64,000 nt of DNA from Taklimakanibacter sp049323275 (GCA_049323275.1 JBMOOM010000016.1:106652-170651); one strand, 5' to 3'. Shown: positions 16,240 to 24,927, numbered from the stretch's first letter. Numbers and translations are program-made. The notes: generated by a model not told the origin, from the letters alone.

Positions 16240-17727
16240 ATGACGATATTCAGGAGTCTTTTTCTTCTCGCGGCGCTGCAGGCCGGCATGATCGCTCTCC
16301 CCGCACGGGCGGCCGACGAAATCCGCGTCGGCTTCCAGGAGGTCTCGAGCGAGACCGGGCAGCGCCGGGAGCGTTTCGATGCGGCGATCGCGCAGGAGCT
16401 GTGCCAATCGATCGGCAAGCCCTGCCGGACGGTCGCGATCAGCACGATGCCCGCCGGGAAGGAGCTGCTCGAGGGGCGGGTGGATGTGCTGGTTTCCTAT
16501 TTTGACAGTATCACCCGGGACAAAAGACTTGCGGGAACGCGCGACTATGCGCGCATGCCGCTTGCTTTCGTCGTGCGCAAGGACACCGGCTTGAGCGAGA
16601 TCAGCCCGGCGGCGCTCGTCGGCAGGAAGATCGCTGTCGGTGACATGGTGGGCAAGAGTTTCGTCACCACCAGACTGCCCGGGTCCGTGCTGAGCCCGCG
16701 CGGGGATTTTCTCAAGGCTCTCGCCAGCGGCGACGCCGATCTGGCGATAGCGCGGCTCGATGTGGCGGTTTACGAAATCGACAGGGCGTCGGCTGAGTCC
16801 TGCTGCGAGATTGTCGAAGTCCTCAATGACGCCGCCACGATCCCTCCCGACGACAGAGCCCTGGTCAGAGAGTCCGACAAGGCGCTCAGGAAGCTGGTCG
16901 ACAAGACCATCGACGCGATGGAGCGGAGCGGCAAGATCAAGGCTGCCGCCTTGGCCACCTTCGGTTTCGACGTGTCGCCCGGGGCAAAATCGGACAATCC
17001 GTATTTCCCCACGGCGCCGCAAAGCTCATGGGAGATCGAGCCGGCGATCGCCGCGCGGGCGGTCAAGCTGATGGTGGGCCGGCGCATGTGCTCCGGTGTC
17101 CTGGTCAACGGCCGCGCGGTCTTGACCGCGGCGCATTGCTTCACCAACGAGAAGCTCATCGTCGATGTAAAGCCGCGCCAGGTCGCGCTCTATCAGAATG
17201 ACAGGAAGCTCGCCCGCAAGGCCGCGCGCATCGTCATCCACCCCGACTATAGCGCCAAGTCGGCCACGACGGCTGCGAGCGACATCGCCCTGCTTCTCCT
17301 CGACGACGATGGGTCGACCCTGCCGGCTGTCAGGTTCCTGACCGGGCGCGAAGCGTTTCTGACCGCCGACATGATGGAACTTCTCTTCATCGATGCGGCT
17401 CTCTATGGCTATGGCAACCGTGGTGACAAGGACGTGCGGCTTCTGAAGGTCCGGGCAATATTGAGCCTGATGCTGCTGCCGCCCAACTCCTTTCTCGGCC
17501 AATCCGAGAAGGTCTTTTTGCGATCGCCGGAATTCTGTCGTGGCGACTCGGGTGGCGGCGTGTTCCTGGCGCCCGGCGGTGTCGTCGGCCCGGACGAACC
17601 GCCTTTGCTGCTGGGAATAGCGAGCGCCATCGGGGAAGGGCAGTGTGACGACTTGGGCGAGATCATGCGCGCCGACTACTTTGCCGAGTGGGTGGCGGCC
17701 ACCCTCAAGGAGCACGGCGCCGACTGA
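16240..17727 (+). CDS. Exported fusion: family 3 binding domain plus trypsin-like protease
   Basis: A 495-residue exported protein. After a signal peptide (about 1-24) comes a bilobed substrate-binding domain (about 25-245; DEIRVGFQEVSSETG, LVGRKIAVGDMVGKS, a Cys-Cys pair in ESCCEIVE). A trypsin-family (S1) domain follows (about 265-495). The catalytic triad is complete: His299 in LTAAHC, Asp348 in SDIALLL and Ser437 in CRGDSGGG. The protease should act in the periplasm or outside the cell. Substrate and target are unknown. ATG 16240 gives the cleanest signal peptide; ATG 16222 is possible. The combination of domains is unfamiliar to me. Confidence 0.85.
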   Translation: MTIFRSLFLLAALQAGMIALPARAADEIRVGFQEVSSETGQRRERFDAAIAQELCQSIGKPCRTVAISTMPAGKELLEGRVDVLVSYFDSITRDKRLAGTRDYARMPLAFVVRKDTGLSEISPAALVGRKIAVGDMVGKSFVTTRLPGSVLSPRGDFLKALASGDADLAIARLDVAVYEIDRASAESCCEIVEVLNDAATIPPDDRALVRESDKALRKLVDKTIDAMERSGKIKAAALATFGFDVSPGAKSDNPYFPTAPQSSWEIEPAIAARAVKLMVGRRMCSGVLVNGRAVLTAAHCFTNEKLIVDVKPRQVALYQNDRKLARKAARIVIHPDYSAKSATTAASDIALLLLDDDGSTLPAVRFLTGREAFLTADMMELLFIDAALYGYGNRGDKDVRLLKVRAILSLMLLPPNSFLGQSEKVFLRSPEFCRGDSGGGVFLAPGGVVGPDEPPLLLGIASAIGEGQCDDLGEIMRADYFAEWVAATLKEHGAD

Positions 17728-17752
17728 CGGCCGACCCATCATATTCATCTGA

Positions 17753-17780
17753 GTATGATGAAAATTGATAGACATCATAC
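17753..17780 (+). promoter_or_regulatory. NikR operator in front of nikA
   Basis: GTATGATG (17753-17760) and CATCATAC (17773-17780) are exact inverted repeats. Counted as GTATGA-N16-TCATAC they match the spacing and sequence of the Escherichia coli NikR site exactly. The site overlaps the likely -35 box. An additional half-site CATCATA at 17737-17743 lies just upstream. Confidence 0.92.
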
Positions 17781-17793
17781 TCCGGTCTGTATA
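17765..17793 (+). promoter_or_regulatory. Likely nikA promoter
   Basis: TTGATA (17765-17770) and TGTATA (17788-17793) are separated by 17 bases, a good fit to a housekeeping-sigma promoter. The right arm of the NikR operator lies in the spacer, so bound NikR would exclude RNA polymerase. The nikA start codon is about 40 bases downstream of the -10 box. Confidence 0.65.
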
Positions 17794-17833
17794 GGTTCCC
17801 GCTTGGCGTAAACGAACGAAGCGGGAGCGGGCG

Positions 17834-19399
17834 ATGCGGATTGCGAGGATCTTGGCCGGTCTGGCCATTCTGGCGCTGATTTTTTCCGCAAGCGCGCGCG
17901 CCGAGACGACGCTGACCTATTCATCGGCGTCCAATGTCGGCCCGCTCAACCCGCATGCCTATGCGCCGAATGAGATGTTCGCCCAGGCCATGCTGTATGA
18001 GCCGCTGGTCAAATATCAGGCCGACGGCACGATCGCGCCCTGGCTCGCGACGGGCTGGACCATCTCCGGCGACGGCCATATCTATACCTTCACCTTGCGC
18101 CGGGATGTGAAATTCTCGGACGGCACGGTCTTCGACGCCGCCGCCGTGAAGGCCAATTTTGACACGATCCTGGCGAGCCGCGACCGCCATAGCTGGCTGG
18201 AGCTCGCCAATCAGATCAGGAAGACCGAGGTCCTCGATGCCGCGACCTTCCGGCTCACGCTGAAGCAGGCCTATTATCCGGTGCTGCAAGAGCTGGCGCT
18301 GATCCGGCCGTTCCGCTTCATTTCGCCGGCGGCCATTCCGGCCGAAGGCACCGCCGACAACATCGTGAGTCCCGTCGGCACCGGCCCGTGGAAGCTCGCC
18401 GAGACGAAGCTCGGCGAATATGATCTCTTCGTGCGCAACGAGACCTATTGGGGGCCGAAGCCTGAATTCGACCGCGTTCTGGTCAAGGTCATTCCCGATC
18501 CCAACAGCCGCGCCGTCGCCTTCGAGACCGGCGACATCGATCTCATCTATGGGGCGGGGCAGATCTCGCCGGACGTCTTCGCGCGCTTCCAGGCGATGTA
18601 TCCGGGCAAGGCGAAGGTGTCGCAGCCTGTGGCGACCGAGATGATCGCGCTCAACACGCAGCGCGCGCCGACCAGCGATCTCTTCGTCCGCAAGGCGATC
18701 AATCACGCGGTGGACAAGGACGCGATCGTGAACAGCGTCCTCTATGGCACGCAGAAGCGCGCCGATGCTTTGTTCGCGCCCAATTTCCCTTATGCGAATG
18801 TGGGGCTCCATCCTTACGCCTATGATCCGGCCAAGGCGGAGGCCCTTCTCGATGAAGCCGGCTGGCGGCGCGCGAAAGGCGAGGACATCCGCGCCAAGGG
18901 CAGCGTGAAGCTGCGCGTCGAGCTTTGTTATGTCGGCAACAATGCGCAGCAGAAGGCGATCGCCGAGGTCATCCAGGCCGAGCTGCGCAGGATCGGCATC
19001 GACGCCACGCTGGTGGGCGAGGAGGCCAACGCCTTCGAGACGCGCCAGCGCCAGGGCGAGTTCGGCATGATCTTCGGCGAGACCTGGGGCGCGCCCTATG
19101 ACCCGCATTCCTTCATCAGCTCCATGCGGGTGCCCTCGCATGCCGATTACCAGGCGCAGCTCGGCCTGCCGCTGAAGGGCGAGCTCGACGCCAAGATCGG
19201 CGAGGTGCTGGTCACCGTCGATGAAACCAAGCGCCAGCGGCTCTATCGCGACATCCTCACCGCCCTGCATGAAGAGGCGGTCTATCTGCCGCTTGCCTAC
19301 AGCACCTCGCTGCTGGTGGCGGGGCCCAGGCTCGACGAGGCGGGCTTCGGTCCGTCGGTCTCCGAGATCCCGTTCGAGACCTATCGTCCGGCCAGGTGA
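17834..19399 (+). CDS. nikA: Nickel ABC transporter, periplasmic nickel-binding protein
   Basis: A family 5 substrate-binding protein of 521 residues with a signal peptide (ending SARAETTLTYS). It begins with the NikA-like opening NVGPLNPHAYAPNEMFAQAMLYEPLVKY in the mature protein and includes TIAPWLATGWTISGDGHIYTF. It captures nickel, probably as a chelate, in the periplasm and hands it to NikBC. The NikR operator upstream and the following nikBCDE genes support nickel over peptide as substrate. nikB starts 12 bases after its stop. Confidence 0.93.
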   Translation: MRIARILAGLAILALIFSASARAETTLTYSSASNVGPLNPHAYAPNEMFAQAMLYEPLVKYQADGTIAPWLATGWTISGDGHIYTFTLRRDVKFSDGTVFDAAAVKANFDTILASRDRHSWLELANQIRKTEVLDAATFRLTLKQAYYPVLQELALIRPFRFISPAAIPAEGTADNIVSPVGTGPWKLAETKLGEYDLFVRNETYWGPKPEFDRVLVKVIPDPNSRAVAFETGDIDLIYGAGQISPDVFARFQAMYPGKAKVSQPVATEMIALNTQRAPTSDLFVRKAINHAVDKDAIVNSVLYGTQKRADALFAPNFPYANVGLHPYAYDPAKAEALLDEAGWRRAKGEDIRAKGSVKLRVELCYVGNNAQQKAIAEVIQAELRRIGIDATLVGEEANAFETRQRQGEFGMIFGETWGAPYDPHSFISSMRVPSHADYQAQLGLPLKGELDAKIGEVLVTVDETKRQRLYRDILTALHEEAVYLPLAYSTSLLVAGPRLDEAGFGPSVSEIPFETYRPAR

Positions 19400-19411
19400 G
19401 GAGGCGGACCG

Positions 19412-20356
19412 ATGCTGCGTTTCATCCTCGGACGGATCGCGCTGTTGCCGATGATGCTGCTCGGCGTCTCGGCGGTGGTGTTCGTCATGCTGCGTCTGGG
19501 CCGCGGCGATCCGGCGCTCGATTATCTCCGCCTGTCGCAGATCCCGCCGACCGATGCGGCGATCGCCAAGGCCCGCCTGCTTCTGGGCCTCGACCGTCCG
19601 CTCATCGAGCAGTATCTGACCTGGCTGTGGAATGCGCTCCACCTCGATTTCGGCGTCTCCTATGCGACGCGCCGGCCGGTGCTCGACGAGTTTCTCTATT
19701 ATCTGCCCGCCACGCTGCAGCTTGCCGCCGTCGCGCTTTTCGTGACGCTGGCGGTCAGCCTGCCGCTCGGCATCTGGGCGGCGCGCCATCCCGACAGGCT
19801 GCCCGACCAGATCGTGCGCGCCATCGCCTTCATCGGCGTCTCGATGCCGAATTTCTGGCTGGGCTTCCTGCTGGTGATGGTCTTCTCGGTGTGGCTGGGT
19901 GTCCTGCCGCCGCTCGGCAAGGGCGGTATCGAGCATATGCTCATGCCGGTCCTGGCGGTGTCGCTGATGTCGCTCTCGATCAACGCGCGCATGCTGCGCA
20001 CCAGCATGCTCGAGGCGGGCGGACAGCGGCATGTCCTCTATGCCAGGCTGCGCGGCCTGTCCGAGGCGAGCGTGATGCGCCGGCATGTCCTGCGCAATGC
20101 GCTGCTTCCCATCGTCACCGCCACCGGCATGCATGTCGGCGAATTGATCGGCGGCACGCTCGTCGTCGAGAACATCTTCGGCTGGCCGGGCCTCGGCCGC
20201 TATGCGGTGTCGGCCATCTATAATCGCGACTTTCCCGTGCTGCAGTGCTTCGTCCTGCTGATGACGCTGATCTTCGTGCTCTGCAATCTCCTCATCGACA
20301 TTCTTTATGCCTGGCTCGATCCGCGCATCCGGCTCGGGGCCGAGGGCGCCAGATGA
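19412..20356 (+). CDS. nikB: Nickel ABC transporter permease
   Basis: A 314-residue inner-membrane permease of the DppB/NikB type: an N-terminal helix (LGRIALLPMMLLGVSAVVFVML), a periplasmic loop, then five more helices. The cytoplasmic EAA-like loop is at GLSEASVMRRHVLRNALLP. It forms the channel with NikC. Its stop overlaps the nikC start (ATGA), typical of tight stoichiometry. Confidence 0.93.
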   Translation: MLRFILGRIALLPMMLLGVSAVVFVMLRLGRGDPALDYLRLSQIPPTDAAIAKARLLLGLDRPLIEQYLTWLWNALHLDFGVSYATRRPVLDEFLYYLPATLQLAAVALFVTLAVSLPLGIWAARHPDRLPDQIVRAIAFIGVSMPNFWLGFLLVMVFSVWLGVLPPLGKGGIEHMLMPVLAVSLMSLSINARMLRTSMLEAGGQRHVLYARLRGLSEASVMRRHVLRNALLPIVTATGMHVGELIGGTLVVENIFGWPGLGRYAVSAIYNRDFPVLQCFVLLMTLIFVLCNLLIDILYAWLDPRIRLGAEGAR

Positions 20357-21219
20357 GCCTCGAAAACACCATGGCTGCGCCGGTTCTGACCGCGCCGCGC
20401 CGCCGCGGCCTCTGGCAGGTGCGTCTCGCCGCGGCGCTCGTCGCCGTGCTCGCGCTTTTCATCGCCGCCGCCCCGCTCATCGCCCCGCATGATCCCGATC
20501 TCGTCGATCTCGCGGCCAAGCTTCAGGGCCCGAGCGCCGCCCATTGGCTCGGCACCGATCATCTCGGCCGCGACACGCTGAGCCGGCTCATCCATGCCAC
20601 GCGGGTCTCGCTCGGCTCCGTCGCCGTCATCCTGCTGCTCGTCCTGGCGCTCGGCATTATGGTCGGCGGCGCGTCCGGCTTCATCGGCGGCCGTTTCGAC
20701 CGGGCCGTCATGCGCTTCTGCGATGTCTTCCTGACCTTCCCGACCTTCGTCCTGGCGATGTTCATGATCGGCGTGCTCGGCACCGGCATGGTCAATGTCA
20801 TCGTCGCGGTGGTGCTGTCGCACTGGGCCTGGTATGCGCGCATCGTGCGCGGCCTGGTCCTGTCGATGCGCCAGCGCGACTTCATCGCCGCGGCCGAGAT
20901 CGCCGGCGCCGGACGTCTGCGCATTTTCATCGAGCATATCATGCCGGGCGTCCTCGCCCAGCTCGTGGTGCTGGCGACGCTCGATATCGGCCATATGATG
21001 CTGCATGTCGCCGGCCTGTCCTTCCTCGGGCTGGGCGTCGCCGCGCCGACGCCCGAATGGGGCGTGATGATCAATGATGCGCGCCAGTTCGTCTGGACGC
21101 AGCCGCTTCTCGTGCTCTGGCCCGGGATGATGATCCTGGTGAGCGTCATGGCCTTCAACCGGCTCGGCGACGCGCTGCGCGATCACCTCGACCCCGCTTT
21201 CAAGGCGGCGCATTGCTGA
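20353..21219 (+). CDS. nikC: Nickel ABC transporter permease
   Basis: The 288-residue partner permease begins MSLENTMAAP at ATG 20353, overlapping the nikB stop by four bases. Hallmarks of the DppC/NikC type are LGTDHLGRDTLSRLIHATR in the first periplasmic part and the late block GLSFLGLGVAAPTPEWGVM. The EAA-like loop is near IAGAGRLRIFIEHIMPGV. The frame extends upstream without stop, but that part lies inside nikB. The stop overlaps the nikD start. Confidence 0.93.
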   Translation: MSLENTMAAPVLTAPRRRGLWQVRLAAALVAVLALFIAAAPLIAPHDPDLVDLAAKLQGPSAAHWLGTDHLGRDTLSRLIHATRVSLGSVAVILLLVLALGIMVGGASGFIGGRFDRAVMRFCDVFLTFPTFVLAMFMIGVLGTGMVNVIVAVVLSHWAWYARIVRGLVLSMRQRDFIAAAEIAGAGRLRIFIEHIMPGVLAQLVVLATLDIGHMMLHVAGLSFLGLGVAAPTPEWGVMINDARQFVWTQPLLVLWPGMMILVSVMAFNRLGDALRDHLDPAFKAAHC

Positions 21220-22001
21220 TGGCCAGGATGCTTTCGATCGAGGCTTTGACGCTCGCGACGCGGCGCCATGGCGCGGCTGTCGAGCTGGTGCGCGGGATCG
21301 ACCTGACGGTTTCGGCCGGCGCGGTGACCGCGCTGGTCGGCGCCAGCGGCTGCGGCAAGTCGCTGACCTGCCTCGGCATCCAGGACAGCCTGCCGCCCGG
21401 CGTGACGCGCATCGCCGGCCGCGTGGCGATCGACGGCCAGGCGAAATCGGGGCCCGAGCTGCGCGGCCGGCTGGTGGCGACGGTGCTGCAGAATCCGCGC
21501 AGCGCCTTCAATCCGGTGCTGACCATGCGGGCGCATGCGGTCGAGACACTGAAGGCCGTGGACGGATATGACATGGGCGATGCCCGCATCATCGCGGCCT
21601 TCGCCGAGGTCGGTCTCGAAGACCCGGCGCGGATGTTGGCTCTTTATCCCTTCCAGATGAGCGGCGGCATGCTGCAGCGGGTGATGATCGCGCTGGCGCT
21701 TCTGTCCGGCGCGCCTTTCCTGATCGCCGACGAGCCGACCACCGATCTCGATCTGGTGCTCCAGGCCCATATGCTCGATCTGCTCGCGCGTCTGGTGAAG
21801 GAGCGCGGCCTTGGTGTGCTGCTCGTCACCCATGACATGGGCGTGGTCGCGCGCGCCGCCGGCGTCGTCGCCGTGATGGAGGCCGGCCGCATCGTCGAGC
21901 GCGGCGGCGTCCGGGACATCTTCGCCAATCCCCGGCATGCGGCGGCCAAGGCCCTCATCGCCGCGCATCTGGCGCTTTACCCTGAGGAGCAGGTGGCATG
22001 A
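21219..22001 (+). CDS. nikD: Nickel ABC transporter ATPase
   Basis: A 260-residue ATPase with Walker A GASGCGKS, signature MSGGMLQR, Walker B LIADEPTTDLD and the switch histidine in VTHDMG. It pairs with NikE to power uptake on the cytoplasmic face. ATG 21219 overlaps the nikC stop (TGATG) and is preferred over a TTG two codons earlier. Its stop overlaps nikE by four bases. Confidence 0.93.
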   Translation: MARMLSIEALTLATRRHGAAVELVRGIDLTVSAGAVTALVGASGCGKSLTCLGIQDSLPPGVTRIAGRVAIDGQAKSGPELRGRLVATVLQNPRSAFNPVLTMRAHAVETLKAVDGYDMGDARIIAAFAEVGLEDPARMLALYPFQMSGGMLQRVMIALALLSGAPFLIADEPTTDLDLVLQAHMLDLLARLVKERGLGVLLVTHDMGVVARAAGVVAVMEAGRIVERGGVRDIFANPRHAAAKALIAAHLALYPEEQVA

Positions 22002-22774
22002 GCCTGCTCGCGGCCGAGGCGGTCGGCAAATCCTATCGCTCTGACGCCTGGTTCGCGGCCTCGCCGGTCAAGAGGGTGCTGCACGATGTCGATCTGGAGA
22101 TCGCGCCCGGCGAATGCGTCGGCCTGCTCGGCCGCAGCGGCTGCGGCAAAAGCACCCTGGCGCGTCTGCTGCTCGGTCTCGAGAAGCCCGATACCGGGCG
22201 CATCTTGTTTCGCCGCCGCGGCATTGCCGGCCTCGGCGGCGAAGAGCGGCGCGGCTTCCGCCGTGCCGTCCAGCTCGTCTTCCAGGATTCGATCGGCGCC
22301 GTCGATCCGCGCCATACGATCGGCCGTACGGTGAGCGAGCCGCTGCGGCATCTGACCGATCTGAAGGGCGACGCCCGCGCGGCGCGCGTGGCGGAGCTGC
22401 TCGCTTTGGTCGGGCTCGACCGCCGCGACGCCGACAGGCTGCCTTGCCAGATGAGCGGCGGCCAGCTGCAGCGCGTCTGCATCGCGCGGGCGCTCGCGGC
22501 GAGGCCGGAGCTGATCGTGCTCGACGAGGCGGTCTCCAATCTCGACCTGGTTTTGCAACTGCAGGTTCTCGACCTGCTCGCGCAGCTGCGCCGGCAGCTC
22601 GGCACCGCCTTCCTGTTCATCACTCATGATCTGCGCCTGACGCGGCGCCTGTGCGACCGGGTGCTGGTGATGGAGGAGGGCCGGATCGTCGATGCGGCGA
22701 AGGACGTGTCGGGCCTTCACCATCCGGCATCGCGGATGCTCAGGGAATCGGTGTTGCCGGCAAGGCCTACTTAA
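21998..22774 (+). CDS. nikE: Nickel ABC transporter ATPase
   Basis: The second ATPase, 258 residues, has Walker A GRSGCGKS, signature MSGGQLQR, Walker B LIVLDEAVSNLD and switch histidine in ITHDLR. A run of FQDSIGAVDPRHTI before the signature is typical of the oligopeptide/nickel group. It ends the nikABCDE operon. The final eight bases overlap the end of nikR on the opposite strand. Confidence 0.93.
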   Translation: MSLLAAEAVGKSYRSDAWFAASPVKRVLHDVDLEIAPGECVGLLGRSGCGKSTLARLLLGLEKPDTGRILFRRRGIAGLGGEERRGFRRAVQLVFQDSIGAVDPRHTIGRTVSEPLRHLTDLKGDARAARVAELLALVGLDRRDADRLPCQMSGGQLQRVCIARALAARPELIVLDEAVSNLDLVLQLQVLDLLAQLRRQLGTAFLFITHDLRLTRRLCDRVLVMEEGRIVDAAKDVSGLHHPASRMLRESVLPARPT

Positions 22775-23234
22775 CTTTGATATGCATGTGCCGGTGCGGC
22801 GTGCTCTCGCCATGGCCGTGGCTGTGCGCCTCCATCTCGACCGGGATCAGCACCAGCTGACCGTGGCGCACGCCGCGTTCGGCGATGACATGCTCGGCGC
22901 TGTGCCGGATCTCCCGCGTCGGCCCTTTCATGACGTTGATTTCCATGCAGTTGTCGTGGTCGAGATGGATATGCAGCGTCGAGACCGACAGATGATGGTG
23001 GTCATGGAAAGTCTGCACCAGCCGTTTCGACAGCTCGCGGGCCGAGTGATCATAGACATAGATCAGGGCGGCGACGCAGTTGCCGGTTTCCGGCACGCTG
23101 ACGGTCGCCTCGCGGATGCCGGCGCGCGCCAGGTCGCGGATGGCTTCCGAACGGTTCTGATAGCCCTTCATCTCGATGACGCGATCGAGCTCGCTCATGA
23201 GATCGTCGTCCAGGGTGACGGTTACGCGCTGCAT
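22767..23234 (-). CDS. nikR: Nickel-responsive repressor NikR
   Basis: The 155-residue protein has a ribbon-helix-helix domain (1-45; RVTVTLDDDLMSELD, GYQNRSEAIRDL) and an ACT-like metal domain (about 55-130) with STLHIHLDHDNCMEI, which supplies the histidines and cysteine of the high-affinity nickel site, plus the upstream HDHHH. It should bind the operator in front of nikA when nickel is present. A histidine-rich tail (SHGHGESTPHRHMHIKVK) exceeds the usual end and may bind extra metal. ATG 23234 is the canonical start. It converges on nikE. Confidence 0.95.
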   Translation of the reverse strand: MQRVTVTLDDDLMSELDRVIEMKGYQNRSEAIRDLARAGIREATVSVPETGNCVAALIYVYDHSARELSKRLVQTFHDHHHLSVSTLHIHLDHDNCMEINVMKGPTREIRHSAEHVIAERGVRHGQLVLIPVEMEAHSHGHGESTPHRHMHIKVK

Positions 23235-23314
23235 CGGCCGGCCTCGCCAGGAAATTGCATGGTGAGGGTTGATCGCAGGCGGAGGACAGTCCGTCAATCG
23301 GCTTCGGCGGGGGC

Positions 23315-23954
23315 TCAGCCGGTGACGATCACATCCATGGGAATGTCATGCGGCTGGGGATGGATGGTCGCGATCCGGGCCTGTTCATAGCCGACGCCGA
23401 TGATGAGCGGCTTCTTCGGCATCGCCGCCAGCGTGCGGTCGAAGAAGCCGCCGCCATAACCGAGCCGGTAATGCGCCGCATCGAAGCCGACCACCGGCGC
23501 GATCACGATGTCGGGATGGACGGCGAGGCCGTGGGCGGGGACGAGGATGTTCCAGACGCCGCGCTCCAGGGGATCGCCGGGCCGCCACAGCCGGTATTCG
23601 AGGGGCCGGCCTTTTTCGATGACGACCGGCAAGGCGATATGGCCGCCCCGGGCGAGCACCTGGATGCCCCAGTTGCGTAAGTCGGGCTCGCCGCGGAACG
23701 GCCAGTAGGTGCCGACGATGCGGCCGCCCAGCTTGCCGATGGTGCGGTCGAGCCCGGCGGCGATATTGAGCGACAGGGTCTGGCGGATTTCGGGATTGAG
23801 CGCGACGCGTTCGTCGATCAGCCGCCGGCGCTCCGCCTTTCTCCAGCTTGCGATGTCGCTCCAGTCGTCCGACCGGGGCGGGGTGGCGCTGAGCGCCGCG
23901 GCGCGATCGTGCAGGACGTGCGGAGTGGACGCCTCGATGACGGGGTCAGTTTGC
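23315..23954 (-). CDS. 5-formyltetrahydrofolate cyclo-ligase (start lost in gap)
   Basis: The enzyme converts 5-formyl-THF to 5,10-methenyl-THF using ATP and recycles a storage folate. Recognisable blocks are WRKAERRRLIDERVAL, VGTYWPFRGEPDL, IVIAPVVGFDAAHYRLGYGGGFFDRTL and ARIATIHPQPHDIPMDVIVT. The last contains the family's conserved ending. No good start codon exists between the core and the N run at 23955, so the N-terminus is hidden or disrupted by the gap. About 35 residues precede the usual family start. nikR lies 80 bases downstream on the same strand. Confidence 0.85.
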
Positions 23955-23964
23955 NNNNNNNNNN
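23955..23964. other. Assembly gap (ten N)
   Basis: Ten undetermined bases. The round number suggests a scaffold join of unknown real length. It interrupts the start of the formyl-THF cyclo-ligase gene. Confidence 0.99.
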
Positions 23965-24080
23965 CCTCCACTATCGACTTCCGGGTTGGCTGACGGCGCC
24001 AGGCTGCGCCCCGCGAAACAGGAAGGCAAACGGAATTAAATGCTCTATGAATGCAAAATTATTGCATTGAAGAGGGGCTG

Positions 24081-24917
24081 ATGGATATCGACCGCGCCCG
24101 GACGTTTCTGGAGATCGTCCATACCGGCAGCTTCCTGAAGGCCGCGGAGCGCCTGCATGTGACCCAGACCACGGTGAGCGCCCGCATCCGCACGCTGGAG
24201 GAGGAACTCGGCCGCCGGCTCTTCACCCGCAACCGCAACGGCGCCGTCCTCACCGCGGCGGGGCGCGAATTCGAGCGTTTCGCCCAGTCCTTCGTGCAGA
24301 TTTGGGAGCGCGCGCGCCAGCAGCTCAAGAGTCCGCCCGGCCGCACCGGCGCCGTGGCGCTGGGCGGCGAGCTCAGCCTGTGGAGCCCGCTGCTGCTCGA
24401 CTGGCTCGTCTGGATGAAGCGGCAGCAGCCAAGGATGGCCATCCGCGCTTTTATCGGCATGCCCGATCAGCTGCTGGAGCAGCTGCGCACCGGCGTGCTC
24501 GATGTCGCGGTCCTCTATGCGCCGATGATCCTGCCCGGTTTCAAGGTCGAGCTGGTCGAGGAGGAGCAGCTGGTGCTGGTCAGGAGCACGAAGGGTGATG
24601 ACGCGGCGCGCGATTATGTTCATGTCGACTGGGGCCCCCATTTCGCGGCGCAGGGCGGGCTGGGGCAGGCCGCCTTCGAGGAGCCGGGGCTTCTGGTCGG
24701 CTATGGGCCTCTGGGCCTCAACTATATCCTGCGCGCCGGCGGCATGGGATATTTCCGCAAAGGCGCGGTGACGCCGCATCTGCAGGCGGGCGAGCTCGAG
24801 CTTGTCGACGGCGCGCCGGAATTCACCTATCCGGCCTATGCCGTCTATCCCGAGCCGGCCGAAGCACGCGCCGATGTGCAGGAAGCCCTGCGCGGCCTCA
24901 AGGCGGTGGCGCGCTGA
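24081..24917 (+). CDS. LysR-family regulator
   Basis: A 278-residue LysR protein: HTH at 1-60 (RARTFLEIVHTGSFLKAAERLHVTQTTVSARI) and an effector domain from about 85. The latter is shorter and more divergent than usual, with a Leu/Trp-rich start (LSLWSPLLLDWLVWMKRQQP). ATG 24081 is preceded by AGAGGGG and gives the standard LysR opening MDIDRART. It reads away from the folate gene across the gap-containing spacer. Target and ligand are unknown. Confidence 0.9.
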   Translation: MDIDRARTFLEIVHTGSFLKAAERLHVTQTTVSARIRTLEEELGRRLFTRNRNGAVLTAAGREFERFAQSFVQIWERARQQLKSPPGRTGAVALGGELSLWSPLLLDWLVWMKRQQPRMAIRAFIGMPDQLLEQLRTGVLDVAVLYAPMILPGFKVELVEEEQLVLVRSTKGDDAARDYVHVDWGPHFAAQGGLGQAAFEEPGLLVGYGPLGLNYILRAGGMGYFRKGAVTPHLQAGELELVDGAPEFTYPAYAVYPEPAEARADVQEALRGLKAVAR

Positions 24918-24927
24918 GCAAGCGCTG

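Noticed and set aside
17921..20134. A 737-codon minus-strand frame over nikA and nikB
   Set aside because: Composition is Arg/Asp/His-rich without domains, and it is an antisense shadow of nikAB.
17834..22774. Peptide rather than nickel importer
   Set aside because: The subunit families overlap, but the exact NikR operator and the linked nikR make nickel much the better call.
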